Part shown: one piece after another, positions 1 to 8,102 of the stretch
Position numbering within the stretch: position 1 is the first letter of the stretch
Layout of the letters: each line of letters starts with the position of its first letter
Source: Opitutia bacterium
GTDB lineage: Bacteria > Verrucomicrobiota > Verrucomicrobiia > Opitutales > Opitutaceae
Reading direction: 5' to 3'
Assembly (NCBI GenBank): GCA_947475065.1
Contig: CANJLB010000014.1
Location: forward strand, 27,277 to 91,276
Length of the DNA: 64,000 nt
Position numbers and translations under genes: made by a program
The notes under the pieces: model-generated
Told to the model about the DNA's origin: nothing
The model's input: only the letters and a program-made list of their open reading frames with translations
Databases searched by the model: none

Positions 1-38
1 GGGCGGGGAGATTGGTCATTGGCAGGCGCGGGCCGGTT

Positions 39-449
39 TCAGGGTTTGAGGGAGATCTCGCCGGCGCCGCCGCCCTCCTCGAGCAGCGTGGCGAACTCAA
101 AATCAATCACGCAAAACCGTCCGTCGGCGACGCGATAGGTGATGTTACGGAGGAAGGGGTCCTCATGGCGCACGCCGTATTTTTCCAGTTCGGCGAAAAT
201 TTCCCGCTGCCGTTCTGGCGCGAGCTGCTGGACGAGCCGGCCGCAGTTGGTGGTCACGATTTTCAGGCCGGCTTCGTCGGCCTCCAGCACGCGCGGCACG
301 AAATCGCAGCCGCGCGCCTCAAGCTGCCGCAGCACCCGCACCTCGTGAGCAAACCGCTCGCGCGCGCGGTGGCCGCGGAAAGTCTTGTGGACGCGCCCGT
401 CGTAGCCGATGCGGACCTGGGCGCGGACGGTGTCTTTGACCTCATGCAT
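39..449 (-). CDS. small serine/threonine kinase-like protein
   Basis: The 136-residue product resembles the C-terminal half of a protein kinase or RIO/aminoglycoside-phosphotransferase-like fold. Visible are a VHKTFRG strand (K22), a catalytic-loop-like HEDPFLRN (95-102) and a metal-binding DFE-type motif in VIDFEFA (D116). It lacks a full-length N-lobe, so it is short for a canonical kinase. The ATG at 449 was chosen because residues upstream of it in the open frame are low-complexity and not kinase-like. It is divergent from glutamine synthetase. The substrate is unknown. The kinase fold is inferred from motifs; catalytic activity is uncertain. Confidence 0.6.
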   Translation of the reverse strand: MHEVKDTVRAQVRIGYDGRVHKTFRGHRARERFAHEVRVLRQLEARGCDFVPRVLEADEAGLKIVTTNCGRLVQQLAPERQREIFAELEKYGVRHEDPFLRNITYRVADGRFCVIDFEFATLLEEGGGAGEISLKP

Positions 450-642
450 GGGATGGGCGGCAACATCCGCCGCTGCCGCCGTGCTGGCAAGGGGGGAGTG
501 CGGAATCCAGCGAGAGTGGGGCGGTCCACCAGCTTCCCCGGTGCGGAACCGGGTCCGGCGCCCCCTGTGACACCAGGGGAAAGCGATGTGACGGGGCAGA
601 AGCAGAAAAAACATTCATCCAAATCCAAGTTTCGGTTGCCAC

Positions 643-658
643 TGGCACATGGGGTGCT
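643..658 (+). promoter_or_regulatory. candidate sigma-54 (-24/-12) promoter of glnII
   Basis: TGGCACATGGGGTGCT matches the RpoN consensus TGGCAC-N5-TTGCW with one mismatch in the -12 element, and the GG and GC dinucleotides are correctly spaced. It would start transcription near 669, leaving a leader of about 77 bases that carries a GCGGCC/GGCCGC hairpin (676-696). Sigma-54 control of type II glutamine synthetase is known in rhizobia. No convincing NtrC site was found upstream. Confidence 0.55.
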
Positions 659-745
659 AACTAGACGACCCGTTTGCGGCCGTGTTTCGCGGCCGCCCAA
701 ACGCCCATCACCAACCGCAAACCACCCAACCAAACTCCTCCGACC

Positions 746-1780
746 ATGGCCAAATACAAACTGGAATACATCTGGCTCGACGGCTACACCCCTGTGGCCA
801 GCCTGCGCAGCAAGACACAGATCAAAGAATTCGCCAGCTTCCCGAAGCTCGCCGACCTCCCGATCTGGGGCTTCGACGGCAGTTCCACCCAGCAGGCCGA
901 GGGGAAGAGTTCCGACTGCAAGCTGCAGCCGGTCGCCGTCTTTCATGACACCACCCGCAAGAATGGCGTGCTCGTCATGTGCGAAGTCATGATGCCGGAC
1001 GACAAGACGCCGCACCCGTCCAACTCCCGGGCCACCATCCCGGACGATCCCGACACCTGGTTCGGCTTCGAGCAGGAATACTTTCTCTGCAAGAACGGCG
1101 CACCCCTCGGTTTCCCGTGCGGCGGCTATCCCGCCCCGCAGGGGCCCTACTACACCGGCGTCGGCTACAAAAACGTCGGCTGTATCGCCCGGGAGATCGT
1201 TGAGAAGCACATTGATATCTGCCTTGACGCCGGCATCAACCTTGAGGGCATCAACGCCGAGGTCGCCAAAGGCCAGTGGGAGTTCCAGATCTTCGGCAAG
1301 GGCTCGAAGAGCGCCGCCGACCAGATGTGGGTCGCGCGCTATATCCTCACCCGCCTGTGCGAAAGCTATGGCGTGGATGTCGAGTGGCACTGCAAGCCCA
1401 TCCTCGGGCAATACAACAAGCCGCTGGATTGGAACGGCTCCGGCATGCACTCGAATTTCTCCACGAAGTTCATGCGCGAAAAAGGCGGCAAGGCCTACTT
1501 CGAGAAGCTGATGGCCGCGTTTGCCAAAAATATTGGCGAGCACATCGCCGTCTATGGCCCGGACAACCACCTCCGCCTCACGGGTCTGCACGAGACGCAA
1601 TCCATTGACAAGTTCTCCTACGGCCTGTCCGACCGCGGTGCCTCGATCCGCATGCCGGTCAACTTCATCAGCAACGGCTACAAGGGCTACCTTGAGGATC
1701 GCCGGCCCAACTCCGCCGCCGACCCGTATCTGGTCGCCGGTCGGATCGTGAAGACCTGCCAGAGCGTGGCGACCAAGTAA
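746..1780 (+). CDS. glnII: type II glutamine synthetase
   Basis: This enzyme condenses glutamate and ammonia to glutamine with ATP in the cytoplasm. At 344 residues it has GSII (eukaryotic-type) size, not the ~470 residues of GSI. It shows an N-terminal beta-grasp region with GFDGSST (about 42-48), the WFGFEQEYF signature (105-113) with its metal-binding glutamates, and the GQWEFQ segment typical of GSII. The start MAKYKLEYIWLDGY matches the family; the longer open frame upstream has no family similarity. There is no clear Shine-Dalgarno sequence. It is monocistronic, with a sigma-54-like promoter upstream and a strong terminator 17 bases after the stop, and is probably induced by nitrogen limitation. 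The GlnD gene lies about 40 kb away in the same window. Confidence 0.95.
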   Translation: MAKYKLEYIWLDGYTPVASLRSKTQIKEFASFPKLADLPIWGFDGSSTQQAEGKSSDCKLQPVAVFHDTTRKNGVLVMCEVMMPDDKTPHPSNSRATIPDDPDTWFGFEQEYFLCKNGAPLGFPCGGYPAPQGPYYTGVGYKNVGCIAREIVEKHIDICLDAGINLEGINAEVAKGQWEFQIFGKGSKSAADQMWVARYILTRLCESYGVDVEWHCKPILGQYNKPLDWNGSGMHSNFSTKFMREKGGKAYFEKLMAAFAKNIGEHIAVYGPDNHLRLTGLHETQSIDKFSYGLSDRGASIRMPVNFISNGYKGYLEDRRPNSAADPYLVAGRIVKTCQSVATK

Positions 1781-1797
1781 GCCGAGCGGTAAAATTC

Positions 1798-1831
1798 AAC
1801 GGCGTCATCCCTCGCGGGGTGACGCCGTTTT
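1798..1831 (+). terminator. rho-independent terminator of glnII
   Basis: The arms AACGGCGTCA and TGACGCCGTT pair perfectly (1798-1807 with 1820-1829) and continue inward with four further pairs around a TCGC tetraloop. The stem ends in TTTT. It lies just past the glnII stop codon. Confidence 0.9.
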
Positions 1832-1982
1832 GTGTGCGCAGGGGGCGATGTGGATCTGCGTTTTTTGTAAAACTAGGCCGTCTGGGGCGTGTATTGATGG
1901 GGATTGGCTCGGCGAAAAAAATGAAAAACGAACTGTAGTCGTTTTGGTAAACAATTTTCATACAGGCTCGGATGGTTAGGCT

Positions 1983-2363
1983 TCATTTTCGTCGCCAGTA
2001 AAACACCATTCCACTGAAGATCGCGAGGCCATAGACACTCCAGACCGCCCAAAATGGTGGCCTGCGATCTATCGCATGCTGCGCCATTGGGAATGCAGCC
2101 CAAAACAAAAGAGTAAACCCAAGCCCTAAGTATACAAGAATGTTCACAGCCGCCACTTTACCGGGCAGCGGCGGTGGGCCGGAGCCGGCGGCGGAGGAAT
2201 CGCCCGGCGACACGGCCTGCGCGTAGGTTTTCCAATCGGCCATGCCATCGCGCCAGACGAGGGTGGAGGGAGTGACGAGGCCTTGCCTCACGAGTTGAGC
2301 CAGTTCAGCGGAGGAGACGGGGCCCCTTTTCTGGCCGTCGGTTGAATAGTGCCATTGGTGCAT
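1983..2363 (-). CDS. GYF-domain membrane protein
   Basis: This is a 126-residue protein. The N-terminal ~50 residues (MHQWHYSTDGQKRGPVS ... LVWRDGMADWKTY) match the GYF_2 (DUF4339) module, a putative proline-rich-peptide binding domain common in Verrucomicrobiota and Planctomycetes membrane proteins. A short proline-rich linker follows (GPPPLPG), then two hydrophobic segments (about 73-92 and 104-121), so the GYF domain probably faces the cytoplasm. The start was chosen where the GYF motif begins, because the long open frame upstream is antisense shadow. Its partner and role are unknown. Confidence 0.75.
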   Translation of the reverse strand: MHQWHYSTDGQKRGPVSSAELAQLVRQGLVTPSTLVWRDGMADWKTYAQAVSPGDSSAAGSGPPPLPGKVAAVNILVYLGLGFTLLFWAAFPMAQHAIDRRPPFWAVWSVYGLAIFSGMVFYWRRK

Positions 2364-2440
2364 GGGGAGGGGGCGGCGCTGAACCTTGAGCTTGCTCTCA
2401 ACCCGCACGCGGTCAATCGCGATTCCGCACAGGCTGAAAT

Positions 2441-2490
2441 CGTAGGTCGGAGTTTGTCCCGGCACATCGGGCAAAAAAGCCCGACCTACG
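2441..2490. repeat. REP-like palindromic sequence
   Basis: CGTAGGTCGG at 2441-2450 is exactly inverted as CCGACCTACG at 2481-2490, with an internal TCGGGC/GCCCGA pair closed by an A/T tract (2467-2482). This 50-bp palindrome with nested hairpin has the form of REP-type intergenic repeats. No other copy was seen in this window. It lies between divergent genes. Confidence 0.5.
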
Positions 2491-2558
2491 CCTTCATGGA
2501 GGCCGCGCCGTAAAAATCCGCCATTGAGCGCCCCGCCGCGCACGGCATGCTCGGCGGC

Positions 2559-3815
2559 ATGGGGCCAAAGCACATCATTATCGCGGGCGGCGGGGCGGCG
2601 GGATTCTTCGCGGCCATTGCGTGCGCGGAGGCCGACCCGGCGGCCGAGGTGACGCTCTTCGAGGCCACGGCCCATCCGCTCGCCAAGGTGCGGGTGTCCG
2701 GCGGGGGGCGGTGCAACGTCACCAATGTCTGCCAGGAACCACGCGAGCTGGTCAAAAATTACCCACGCGGCGCGCGCGAGCTGCTCGGTCCGCTCACGCG
2801 TTTCGGCCCGCGCGAGACGGTCGCGTGGTTCGCCGCGCGCGGGGTCGCGCTCAAGGCCGAGCCCGACGGGCGGATGTTTCCGGTGACGGACAGCTCGGCG
2901 ACCATCGTGGAGTGCCTGATGAACGCCGCGCAGAAAGCGGGCGTGAAGCTCGTGACCGTACGCGGCGTGCGGAAGGTGGAACGCGTGGCGCGCGATGGCG
3001 GCCCGCCGGACTTCTGGCTCACGCTCACCGACGGCTCCGGCGTGCGCTGCGACCGGCTGCTGCTCGCCACCGGGGGCAACAAATCTTCGGTCGGGCTGAC
3101 CATCGCCGAGGCGCTCGGCCACACGATCGAGCCGCCGGTGCCGTCGCTGTTCACGTTTCATTGTGACGATGCGCGGCTCGTCGGGCTGTCGGGGGTGTCG
3201 GTGGAGAACGCCGCCGTCGCCGTGCATGGGGCGAAACCCGGTGACAAACTCAGGGCGGGCGGTCCGCTGCTTGTGACGCATTGGGGACTGAGCGGCCCGG
3301 CGATCCTGAAGCTCTCCGCGTGGGGTGCGCGCGAGCTGCATACGGCGGGCTATGCGTTCACCCTCGCGCTAAACTGGGTCGCGCCCCGCACGCTGGAGCA
3401 GACCCGTGCCGCGCTCGCCGCCGAGCGCACGGCCCACGCGCGGCGGCAGGTGGCGACGGCCAACCCTTTCGGACTGCCGGCGCGGCTGTGGGAGCGGTTG
3501 CTGGCGTCGGCCAGGATCCCGCCCGATGCGCAATGGGCGGGCGTGGGCAACGCCGCGCTTGGTGCGCTCGCGTCGCAGCTCGCCGAGGGCGAGTTTGCCG
3601 TCGTGGGCAAAAGCATGAACAAGGAGGAGTTCGTCACCTGCGGCGGCGTGAGGCTGCGCGAAGTGGATTTTGCGACCATGGAAAGCCGCATCTGCCCCGG
3701 CCTGCATTTTGCCGGGGAGGTGCTCGATATTGATGGGGTGACCGGCGGCTTTAATTTCCAGTCCGCCTGGACGACCGGCTGGCACGCGGGGAGGGCGATG
3801 GCGGGCGGCGGCTGA
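2559..3815 (+). CDS. BaiN/HI0933-family FAD-dependent oxidoreductase
   Basis: The 418-residue flavoprotein has an N-terminal Rossmann dinucleotide site (IIIAGGGAAG, about 5-14) and the family motif VRVSGGGRCNVTN shortly after. The C-terminus carries GEVLDIDGVTGGFNFQSAW, the second FAD-contact segment characteristic of HI0933/YhiN/BaiN proteins. Length is normal for the family (390-420). Substrates are mostly unknown; BaiN in gut clostridia acts in bile acid dehydroxylation, which should not be assumed here. An ATG four codons upstream (2547) is an alternative start, and no ribosome-binding site decides between them. It is monocistronic, with a palindromic repeat upstream. Confidence 0.88.
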   Translation: MGPKHIIIAGGGAAGFFAAIACAEADPAAEVTLFEATAHPLAKVRVSGGGRCNVTNVCQEPRELVKNYPRGARELLGPLTRFGPRETVAWFAARGVALKAEPDGRMFPVTDSSATIVECLMNAAQKAGVKLVTVRGVRKVERVARDGGPPDFWLTLTDGSGVRCDRLLLATGGNKSSVGLTIAEALGHTIEPPVPSLFTFHCDDARLVGLSGVSVENAAVAVHGAKPGDKLRAGGPLLVTHWGLSGPAILKLSAWGARELHTAGYAFTLALNWVAPRTLEQTRAALAAERTAHARRQVATANPFGLPARLWERLLASARIPPDAQWAGVGNAALGALASQLAEGEFAVVGKSMNKEEFVTCGGVRLREVDFATMESRICPGLHFAGEVLDIDGVTGGFNFQSAWTTGWHAGRAMAGGG

Positions 3816-3878
3816 GCCTTCGAAATCCTCTCAACGCGCGGCCAGCTGCGCCGTATTTGCTAAAAACAGGTCCCGCCC

Positions 3879-4595
3879 TCACGCCTCATCCACGATCACC
3901 AGCACGGCGGTGGCATTGTCGGTGCCGCCGTGTTCGAGGGCGAGGGCGATCATGGCCTGCAAAATCTCGGCGGGTTCGCCGGGGCGGCCGAGCAATTCTG
4001 CCAGCTCGGCGTCCGTCACCATGCGCGTGACCCCGTCGGTGGCGAAGAGCCAGCGGTCGCCGGCTGCCAGCGCATGGTCCGCCAGGTCGGTGTCCAGCGG
4101 AGTGGGCTGCCCGACGCAGCGGGTGAGCGTATGCCCGCTGTGGGGATGGAGCAGGAGGTATTCGCCCGAAGTGTTGTTTTTGCGCGCCTCCATCTCGACG
4201 GTGTGGTCCTCGGTGACCGGCGAAAGCTTTCCGTCGCGCAGCAGGTAGGCGCGCGAGTCGCCCACGTGCGCCAGCCGCGTCCGGCCGGCGCGAAACAGGC
4301 CGCACGACACCGTCGTGCCGATGCCGGTCTCGGGGCTGACGAGCTGGCCGAGGCGTTGCACGGCGATATTGGCCGCCTCCATCACGGCGTGCAGGTCGGG
4401 CTCGCCATTGCCTGCCGCCCGCACCGCCTGGATCAGCGTCCGCACCGCACAGGTGGAGGCTTCGGCCCCGCCGGGCAGGCCGCCCACGCCGTCGGCCACG
4501 CCGAACAGCCCGAGGGCCGGCTGGCACAGGGGGCTGTCTTGATTTTCGTGGCGGACCTTGCCGATGTCGGTCAGCGCGGCGGAGCGGAGTTTCAT
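3879..4595 (-). CDS. PP2C-family protein phosphatase
   Basis: A metal-dependent Ser/Thr phosphatase of 238 residues. The metal-binding motifs are present in order: DIGKVRHENQD near the N-terminus, FGVADGVGG, AHVGDSRAYL, LFATDGVTRMV and GGTDNATAVLVIV at the end. It has no membrane segment or sensor domain, so it is a stand-alone cytoplasmic PP2C like PrpC/Stp. It follows the DinG-type helicase on the same strand (49 bases from this ATG, or 7 from the alternative ATG at 4637), so they are probably co-transcribed. The start at 4595 gives the usual MKLRSAALTDIG beginning. The partner kinase is not evident nearby, apart from the kinase-like protein at 39-449. Confidence 0.9.
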   Translation of the reverse strand: MKLRSAALTDIGKVRHENQDSPLCQPALGLFGVADGVGGLPGGAEASTCAVRTLIQAVRAAGNGEPDLHAVMEAANIAVQRLGQLVSPETGIGTTVSCGLFRAGRTRLAHVGDSRAYLLRDGKLSPVTEDHTVEMEARKNNTSGEYLLLHPHSGHTLTRCVGQPTPLDTDLADHALAAGDRWLFATDGVTRMVTDAELAELLGRPGEPAEILQAMIALALEHGGTDNATAVLVIVDEA

Positions 4596-4644
4596 GGCGA
4601 GGAGGGCCACGTTGGTGGGCGGCGGTGCGCTCTGCAAGCCGCCG

Positions 4645-6714
4645 CTACGCGAAAGGTTGAAATTTTTCCGTCCGGTCGTCCCGGGTCATCCGCGTGTGGC
4701 CTTGCTTGGGCAGGCAGCCGAGGAACTGCCGGCCATAGGCCTTCTGCGTCACGCGCGAGTCGAGGATCGTGATGACGCCCCGGTCGGTGGCGGTGCGGAT
4801 GAGCCGGCCCACGCCCTGGCGGAATTTGATCAGGGCGTCCGGCAGTGTGAGCTCACCGAACGGCTCGCCTCCCCGCTCGCGGATCTGCTCGGCCCGCGCC
4901 TCCAGCACCGGATGCGTCGGCATCTCAAACGGCAGCCGGGTCAGGATGATCTGGGCCAGCGCATCACCCGGCACGTCAATGCCCGTCCAAAAGCTGTCCG
5001 TGCCAAACAGAATGCCGTTGCCCGCCGCGCGGAGCTGCCGGGCCAGTTCGGTGCGCGACCGGTCGCGCCCCTGCATGAAAAACGGTCGTCGCGCCTTTGC
5101 ATAGGCCGGCTCGATCGTCGCGGCGACCGCCTGCATGTCGGCGTAGCTGGTGAACAGCACGAGCGAGCCGCCCGCCGTGCGTTGCGTGCAAAACCCGATG
5201 TAGTCGGCCAGCACGTCGAGCGCGAGCCGCGCGTCCTTCGCCGAGGGCAGCGGCACGTCGGTCGCCACAAAGACCCGCATGTTTGCTTCAAAATCAAACG
5301 GCGAGTGCTCCACTGCGGCGCGTGCTTTTTCCGCGCCGATGCGGGCGGCAAACGGCGCGATGTCCCCGCCGGCCGTCAGGGTCGCGCTGGTGAGCACGAC
5401 GGCGGTTTCGCGGCGCAGCAGGTTTTCGCGCAGCAGCGGGGCGACCTCAATCGGCGCGGTGCGCAGCGTCACAATGGTCTGCCGGCGGCCGCCGCGCTCG
5501 ACCCAATGGACCTGTTTTTCCGCGTCGGCCAGCGCGAGAAACTGCCGCAGGCTCGCGCGGCAGGACGCGACGCGGTCGGCCTGCTGCTGAAGCTCGTCGC
5601 GTTCGCGGCCGTCCTCGAACCGGTCCGCGCGTTTCTTGACGGCCCGGTGCAGCGCGTCCAGCGGCCCGTCGAGCCACGGTTCGGCGATGCCGGCCTCCCG
5701 CACGCGCACGACCGGCTGCATTGTGAGCAGCCGCTCCTCGACCGCGGCGAAAAACTGCCGCGCCGCCTCCAGGGCGTCCTCGACCAGCAGCCGGTCCGCC
5801 GCGTCGCCGAATTTGACCAGCAGGCCGCGCTTGGTTTTTGGGCTGTAAAGGTGCCGGAGCATCCGCTCGACGCCATGGCTGCTCAAGTGCAGGCCGAAGT
5901 GCTCGGTGGCCACCTCCGGCACCGTGTGCGCCTCGTCGAGCACGACGAAGTCGTCGGCAAACAGCACGCCGCGCGAGCCGGCTGCGCCGCCCGCGCCGGC
6001 GTTGAGCAATGTGAACAGCAGCGAGTGGTTGACGACCACCACCTGCGCGCCGCGCACGCGCGCCCGGGCGCGCTGGTAGAAGCATTTCTCGCCGTCACAA
6101 TGCTTGCGCGAGCAGCCGGCCGAGTCGGCGCTGACGAGCTCCCATATTTCGGGCGCGGGCGGCGGCGACAGCTCGTGGCGCAGGCCCTCGCGGCTGGTTT
6201 CGGCCCAGACGGCGATGCGCTGGAGCTCGCTGTGCTCGGGCGAGGCGAACAGCTCGTGCTTGTCGCGCAGCGCCCCCGCGAGCCGCGTCGTGCAGAGGTA
6301 GTTGGCCTTGCCCACGAGCACGGCGGACTTGAACTTGGCGTAGGGCTCCAGCTCCGGTGCCGCGCCGAACACGCGCCGGCACAGCGGCAGGTCCTTTTGC
6401 TCCAGCTGTTCCTGCAACGCGATCGTGTGGGTCGAGACGACGAGCTGGCGCGACTGGTCCACCGCGTGGATGATGCCCGGCAGCAGGTAGGCGAGCGACT
6501 TGCCGACGCCGGTGCCGGCCTCGAAGAGCAGCGGCGCGTCGTCGCGCAGCGCGGCCGCGACGGCGCGGGCCATTTTCTCCTGCTGCGGCCGGTGCTCGAG
6601 CCCGAGCGCATCCGCCAGGACGCCGCCAGCCGCAAAGATGCGCGCCGCCAGCCGCGGCGCGTGCGCGGGCGACGGCGGGACTTCGGCGGAGGTGTCGTCA
6701 TGCAGACCGATCAT
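4645..6714 (-). CDS. DinG/YoaA-type ATP-dependent DNA helicase
   Basis: An XPD-like superfamily 2 helicase of 689 residues. Visible are the Q-like HRPQQ segment, Walker A EAGTGVGKS, the DEAH box in VVLDEAH, and the C-terminal helicase motifs (ILFGTDSFWTGIDVPG, RFRQGVGRLIR-like QGVGRLIRT). Cysteines between motifs Ia and II (YLCTTR, then CSRKHCDGEKC) fit a 4Fe-4S cluster as in DinG and XPD. DinG enzymes unwind DNA 5' to 3' and resolve R-loops and G-quadruplexes. An alternative ATG lies at 6759; the MIGLHDD start was preferred because the extra 15 residues look non-coding. It is upstream of and probably co-transcribed with the PP2C gene. Confidence 0.9.
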   Translation of the reverse strand: MIGLHDDTSAEVPPSPAHAPRLAARIFAAGGVLADALGLEHRPQQEKMARAVAAALRDDAPLLFEAGTGVGKSLAYLLPGIIHAVDQSRQLVVSTHTIALQEQLEQKDLPLCRRVFGAAPELEPYAKFKSAVLVGKANYLCTTRLAGALRDKHELFASPEHSELQRIAVWAETSREGLRHELSPPPAPEIWELVSADSAGCSRKHCDGEKCFYQRARARVRGAQVVVVNHSLLFTLLNAGAGGAAGSRGVLFADDFVVLDEAHTVPEVATEHFGLHLSSHGVERMLRHLYSPKTKRGLLVKFGDAADRLLVEDALEAARQFFAAVEERLLTMQPVVRVREAGIAEPWLDGPLDALHRAVKKRADRFEDGRERDELQQQADRVASCRASLRQFLALADAEKQVHWVERGGRRQTIVTLRTAPIEVAPLLRENLLRRETAVVLTSATLTAGGDIAPFAARIGAEKARAAVEHSPFDFEANMRVFVATDVPLPSAKDARLALDVLADYIGFCTQRTAGGSLVLFTSYADMQAVAATIEPAYAKARRPFFMQGRDRSRTELARQLRAAGNGILFGTDSFWTGIDVPGDALAQIILTRLPFEMPTHPVLEARAEQIRERGGEPFGELTLPDALIKFRQGVGRLIRTATDRGVITILDSRVTQKAYGRQFLGCLPKQGHTRMTRDDRTEKFQPFA

Positions 6715-6798
6715 GAGCGCCGACCATGCCCGCGACCCCTCATCACCCGCAACCGGCAAAATTGGAGGCGTTGCAACCGGCAGGCGTCGGCAGCCGGC

Positions 6799-7074
6799 TC
6801 ACGCCGGGTCCGGGCGGGCAGCTACGACTAGCGGCCTTTCGGCCATCCCGTCGTTGCCGATAGATTCGGATGGGCAGCCTTGCAAGGCCTCCTCGGCCAG
6901 CTCGATTTCTTCCGGCGTCACCGGCTGGCGATGCACGATGGAATAACCCAGCTCGCCATCACGGGAGAAAAAAGCGGGAGCGTTCAGACGGCACAAGTCG
7001 CAGTCGGTGCAGCTCGCGTCCACATAGTAGGCACCGGCGATGTTGGCCGGCAGGCGTTGGGTGAGGTTGGGCAT
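6799..7074 (-). CDS. single-cluster 4Fe-4S ferredoxin
   Basis: A small acidic electron carrier of 91 residues. The cluster ligands are visible as CTDCDLC (C22, C25, C28) and a distal C67 in QGCPSES, i.e. CxxCxxC plus a CP motif, as in monocluster ferredoxins. The start at 7074 gives MPNLTQRLP; in-frame ATGs at 7095 and 7098 would overlap the proposed LysR operator region and are less likely. It is divergent from a LysR-family regulator 69 bases away, with a palindrome between them, suggesting the regulator controls it. Redox partners are not in the window. Confidence 0.88.
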   Translation of the reverse strand: MPNLTQRLPANIAGAYYVDASCTDCDLCRLNAPAFFSRDGELGYSIVHRQPVTPEEIELAEEALQGCPSESIGNDGMAERPLVVAARPDPA

Positions 7075-7121
7075 GGTGGGTGTTAGGATGTGCATCATAG
7101 CCGAAGGCGGAAATTTATTGA

Positions 7122-7142
7122 AATTCATAATAAACATGAATT
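7122..7142. promoter_or_regulatory. candidate LysR operator
   Basis: A perfect inverted repeat, AATTCAT-N7-ATGAATT, lies in the AT-rich gap between the ferredoxin and LysR starts. It contains the T-N11-A core (T7124, A7136) expected of LysR-type boxes. It ends one base before the chosen LysR ATG, so binding would repress the regulator's own gene. The regulatory role is inferred. Confidence 0.5.
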
Positions 7143-7143
7143 G

Positions 7144-8070
7144 ATGCGGAACGTGCATGAGTATCTGAAGACCACCCCGTTTGATCTCTACGAACTCTAC
7201 CTGTTTCACCTCGTGGTGCGGCACGGCAGTTTCACCAAGGCTGCCGAGGTCGCTGGGCTGACGCAGAGCGCCATCACGCGGCAGATGCAGGGCATCGAGG
7301 CGAGTCTCGGGCTAGACTTGCTTGAACGGACGACGCGCAGCGTGCGCGTGACCGCTGCCGGGGAATTTCTCTACCAAGAGTCCGTGCGGCTGCTTGGTGA
7401 TGTCGAGCATTCGCTCCAGCGGCTTCGGGAGGACTTTACCGATGCAAAAAAGGAGGTGCGGGTGGGCGTCTCCCGCTCCATCGGGCTGGCGCATTTGCCG
7501 GGGTTTTTCCACGCCAACTTCCGGCGACTACCGCAGGTGGCCTGCCGTGTTTCCTGCCGGCCGAGCGGAGAAATTTTGTCTGCCCTCGAGGCCAACGAGC
7601 TGGATCTCGGCGTGCTCTGCCCGCCGCGCCGGCTGCCGCGCACCCTGGCGGTTCGGCACCGGTTTGCAGACGCTTTCACGCTGGTCGGCCCGGAAAAGAT
7701 CGCGGCGGAGTTTGCCACCTTGCCGCAGTCCGACCGGGCGCGGCTGGCGTGGGCGGAGAAACAGAACTGGCTGCTCCTCGACGAGAATTCCCACACGGGC
7801 CAGCGGCTTCGTGTCTGGATGGCACGGCAGGGCTGCGCGGTCGAGCCCGCCATGCAGCTCGACGGCTTTGACCTGATCATCAATCTTGTTGCCCTCGGGA
7901 TGGGCGTGAGTTTCGTGCCGATCCGCGCACTCGCCCTCTACGGCCAGAAACGCCAGTTGCGACGGCTGGCCTGGCCCGGGCGTTTTGAGCGCGAACTGGC
8001 CGCCGTGGTGAGACGACATCGGAAAATGCCGCCGCACTTGGACCAGTTCATCGGCAATGTGCTGTTTTGA
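7144..8070 (+). CDS. LysR-family transcriptional regulator
   Basis: The product is 308 residues. The N-terminal winged helix-turn-helix is clear: YLFHLVVRHGSFTKAAEVAG, then LTQSAITRQMQGIEASLG and LLERTTRSVRVTAAG. The C-terminal ~220 residues form the two-lobed substrate-binding domain (VRVGVSRSIGLAHLP, GVLCPPRRLP). Length is normal. An ATG 18 codons earlier (7090) would run through the palindrome, so 7144 was chosen. It is divergent from the ferredoxin gene, which is its likely target. The effector is unknown. Confidence 0.92.
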   Translation: MRNVHEYLKTTPFDLYELYLFHLVVRHGSFTKAAEVAGLTQSAITRQMQGIEASLGLDLLERTTRSVRVTAAGEFLYQESVRLLGDVEHSLQRLREDFTDAKKEVRVGVSRSIGLAHLPGFFHANFRRLPQVACRVSCRPSGEILSALEANELDLGVLCPPRRLPRTLAVRHRFADAFTLVGPEKIAAEFATLPQSDRARLAWAEKQNWLLLDENSHTGQRLRVWMARQGCAVEPAMQLDGFDLIINLVALGMGVSFVPIRALALYGQKRQLRRLAWPGRFERELAAVVRRHRKMPPHLDQFIGNVLF

Positions 8071-8102
8071 TGGCGGCGGTATCAGGCGCGCATTCGCCTA
8101 CT

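Noticed and set aside
12..992. Plus-strand open frame running into glnII
   Set aside because: It is antisense to the kinase-like gene and out of frame with glutamine synthetase.
4558..6831. 757-codon plus-strand open frame opposite the helicase gene
   Set aside because: It is the GC-driven antisense shadow of a gene with clear helicase motifs and has no recognisable domains.
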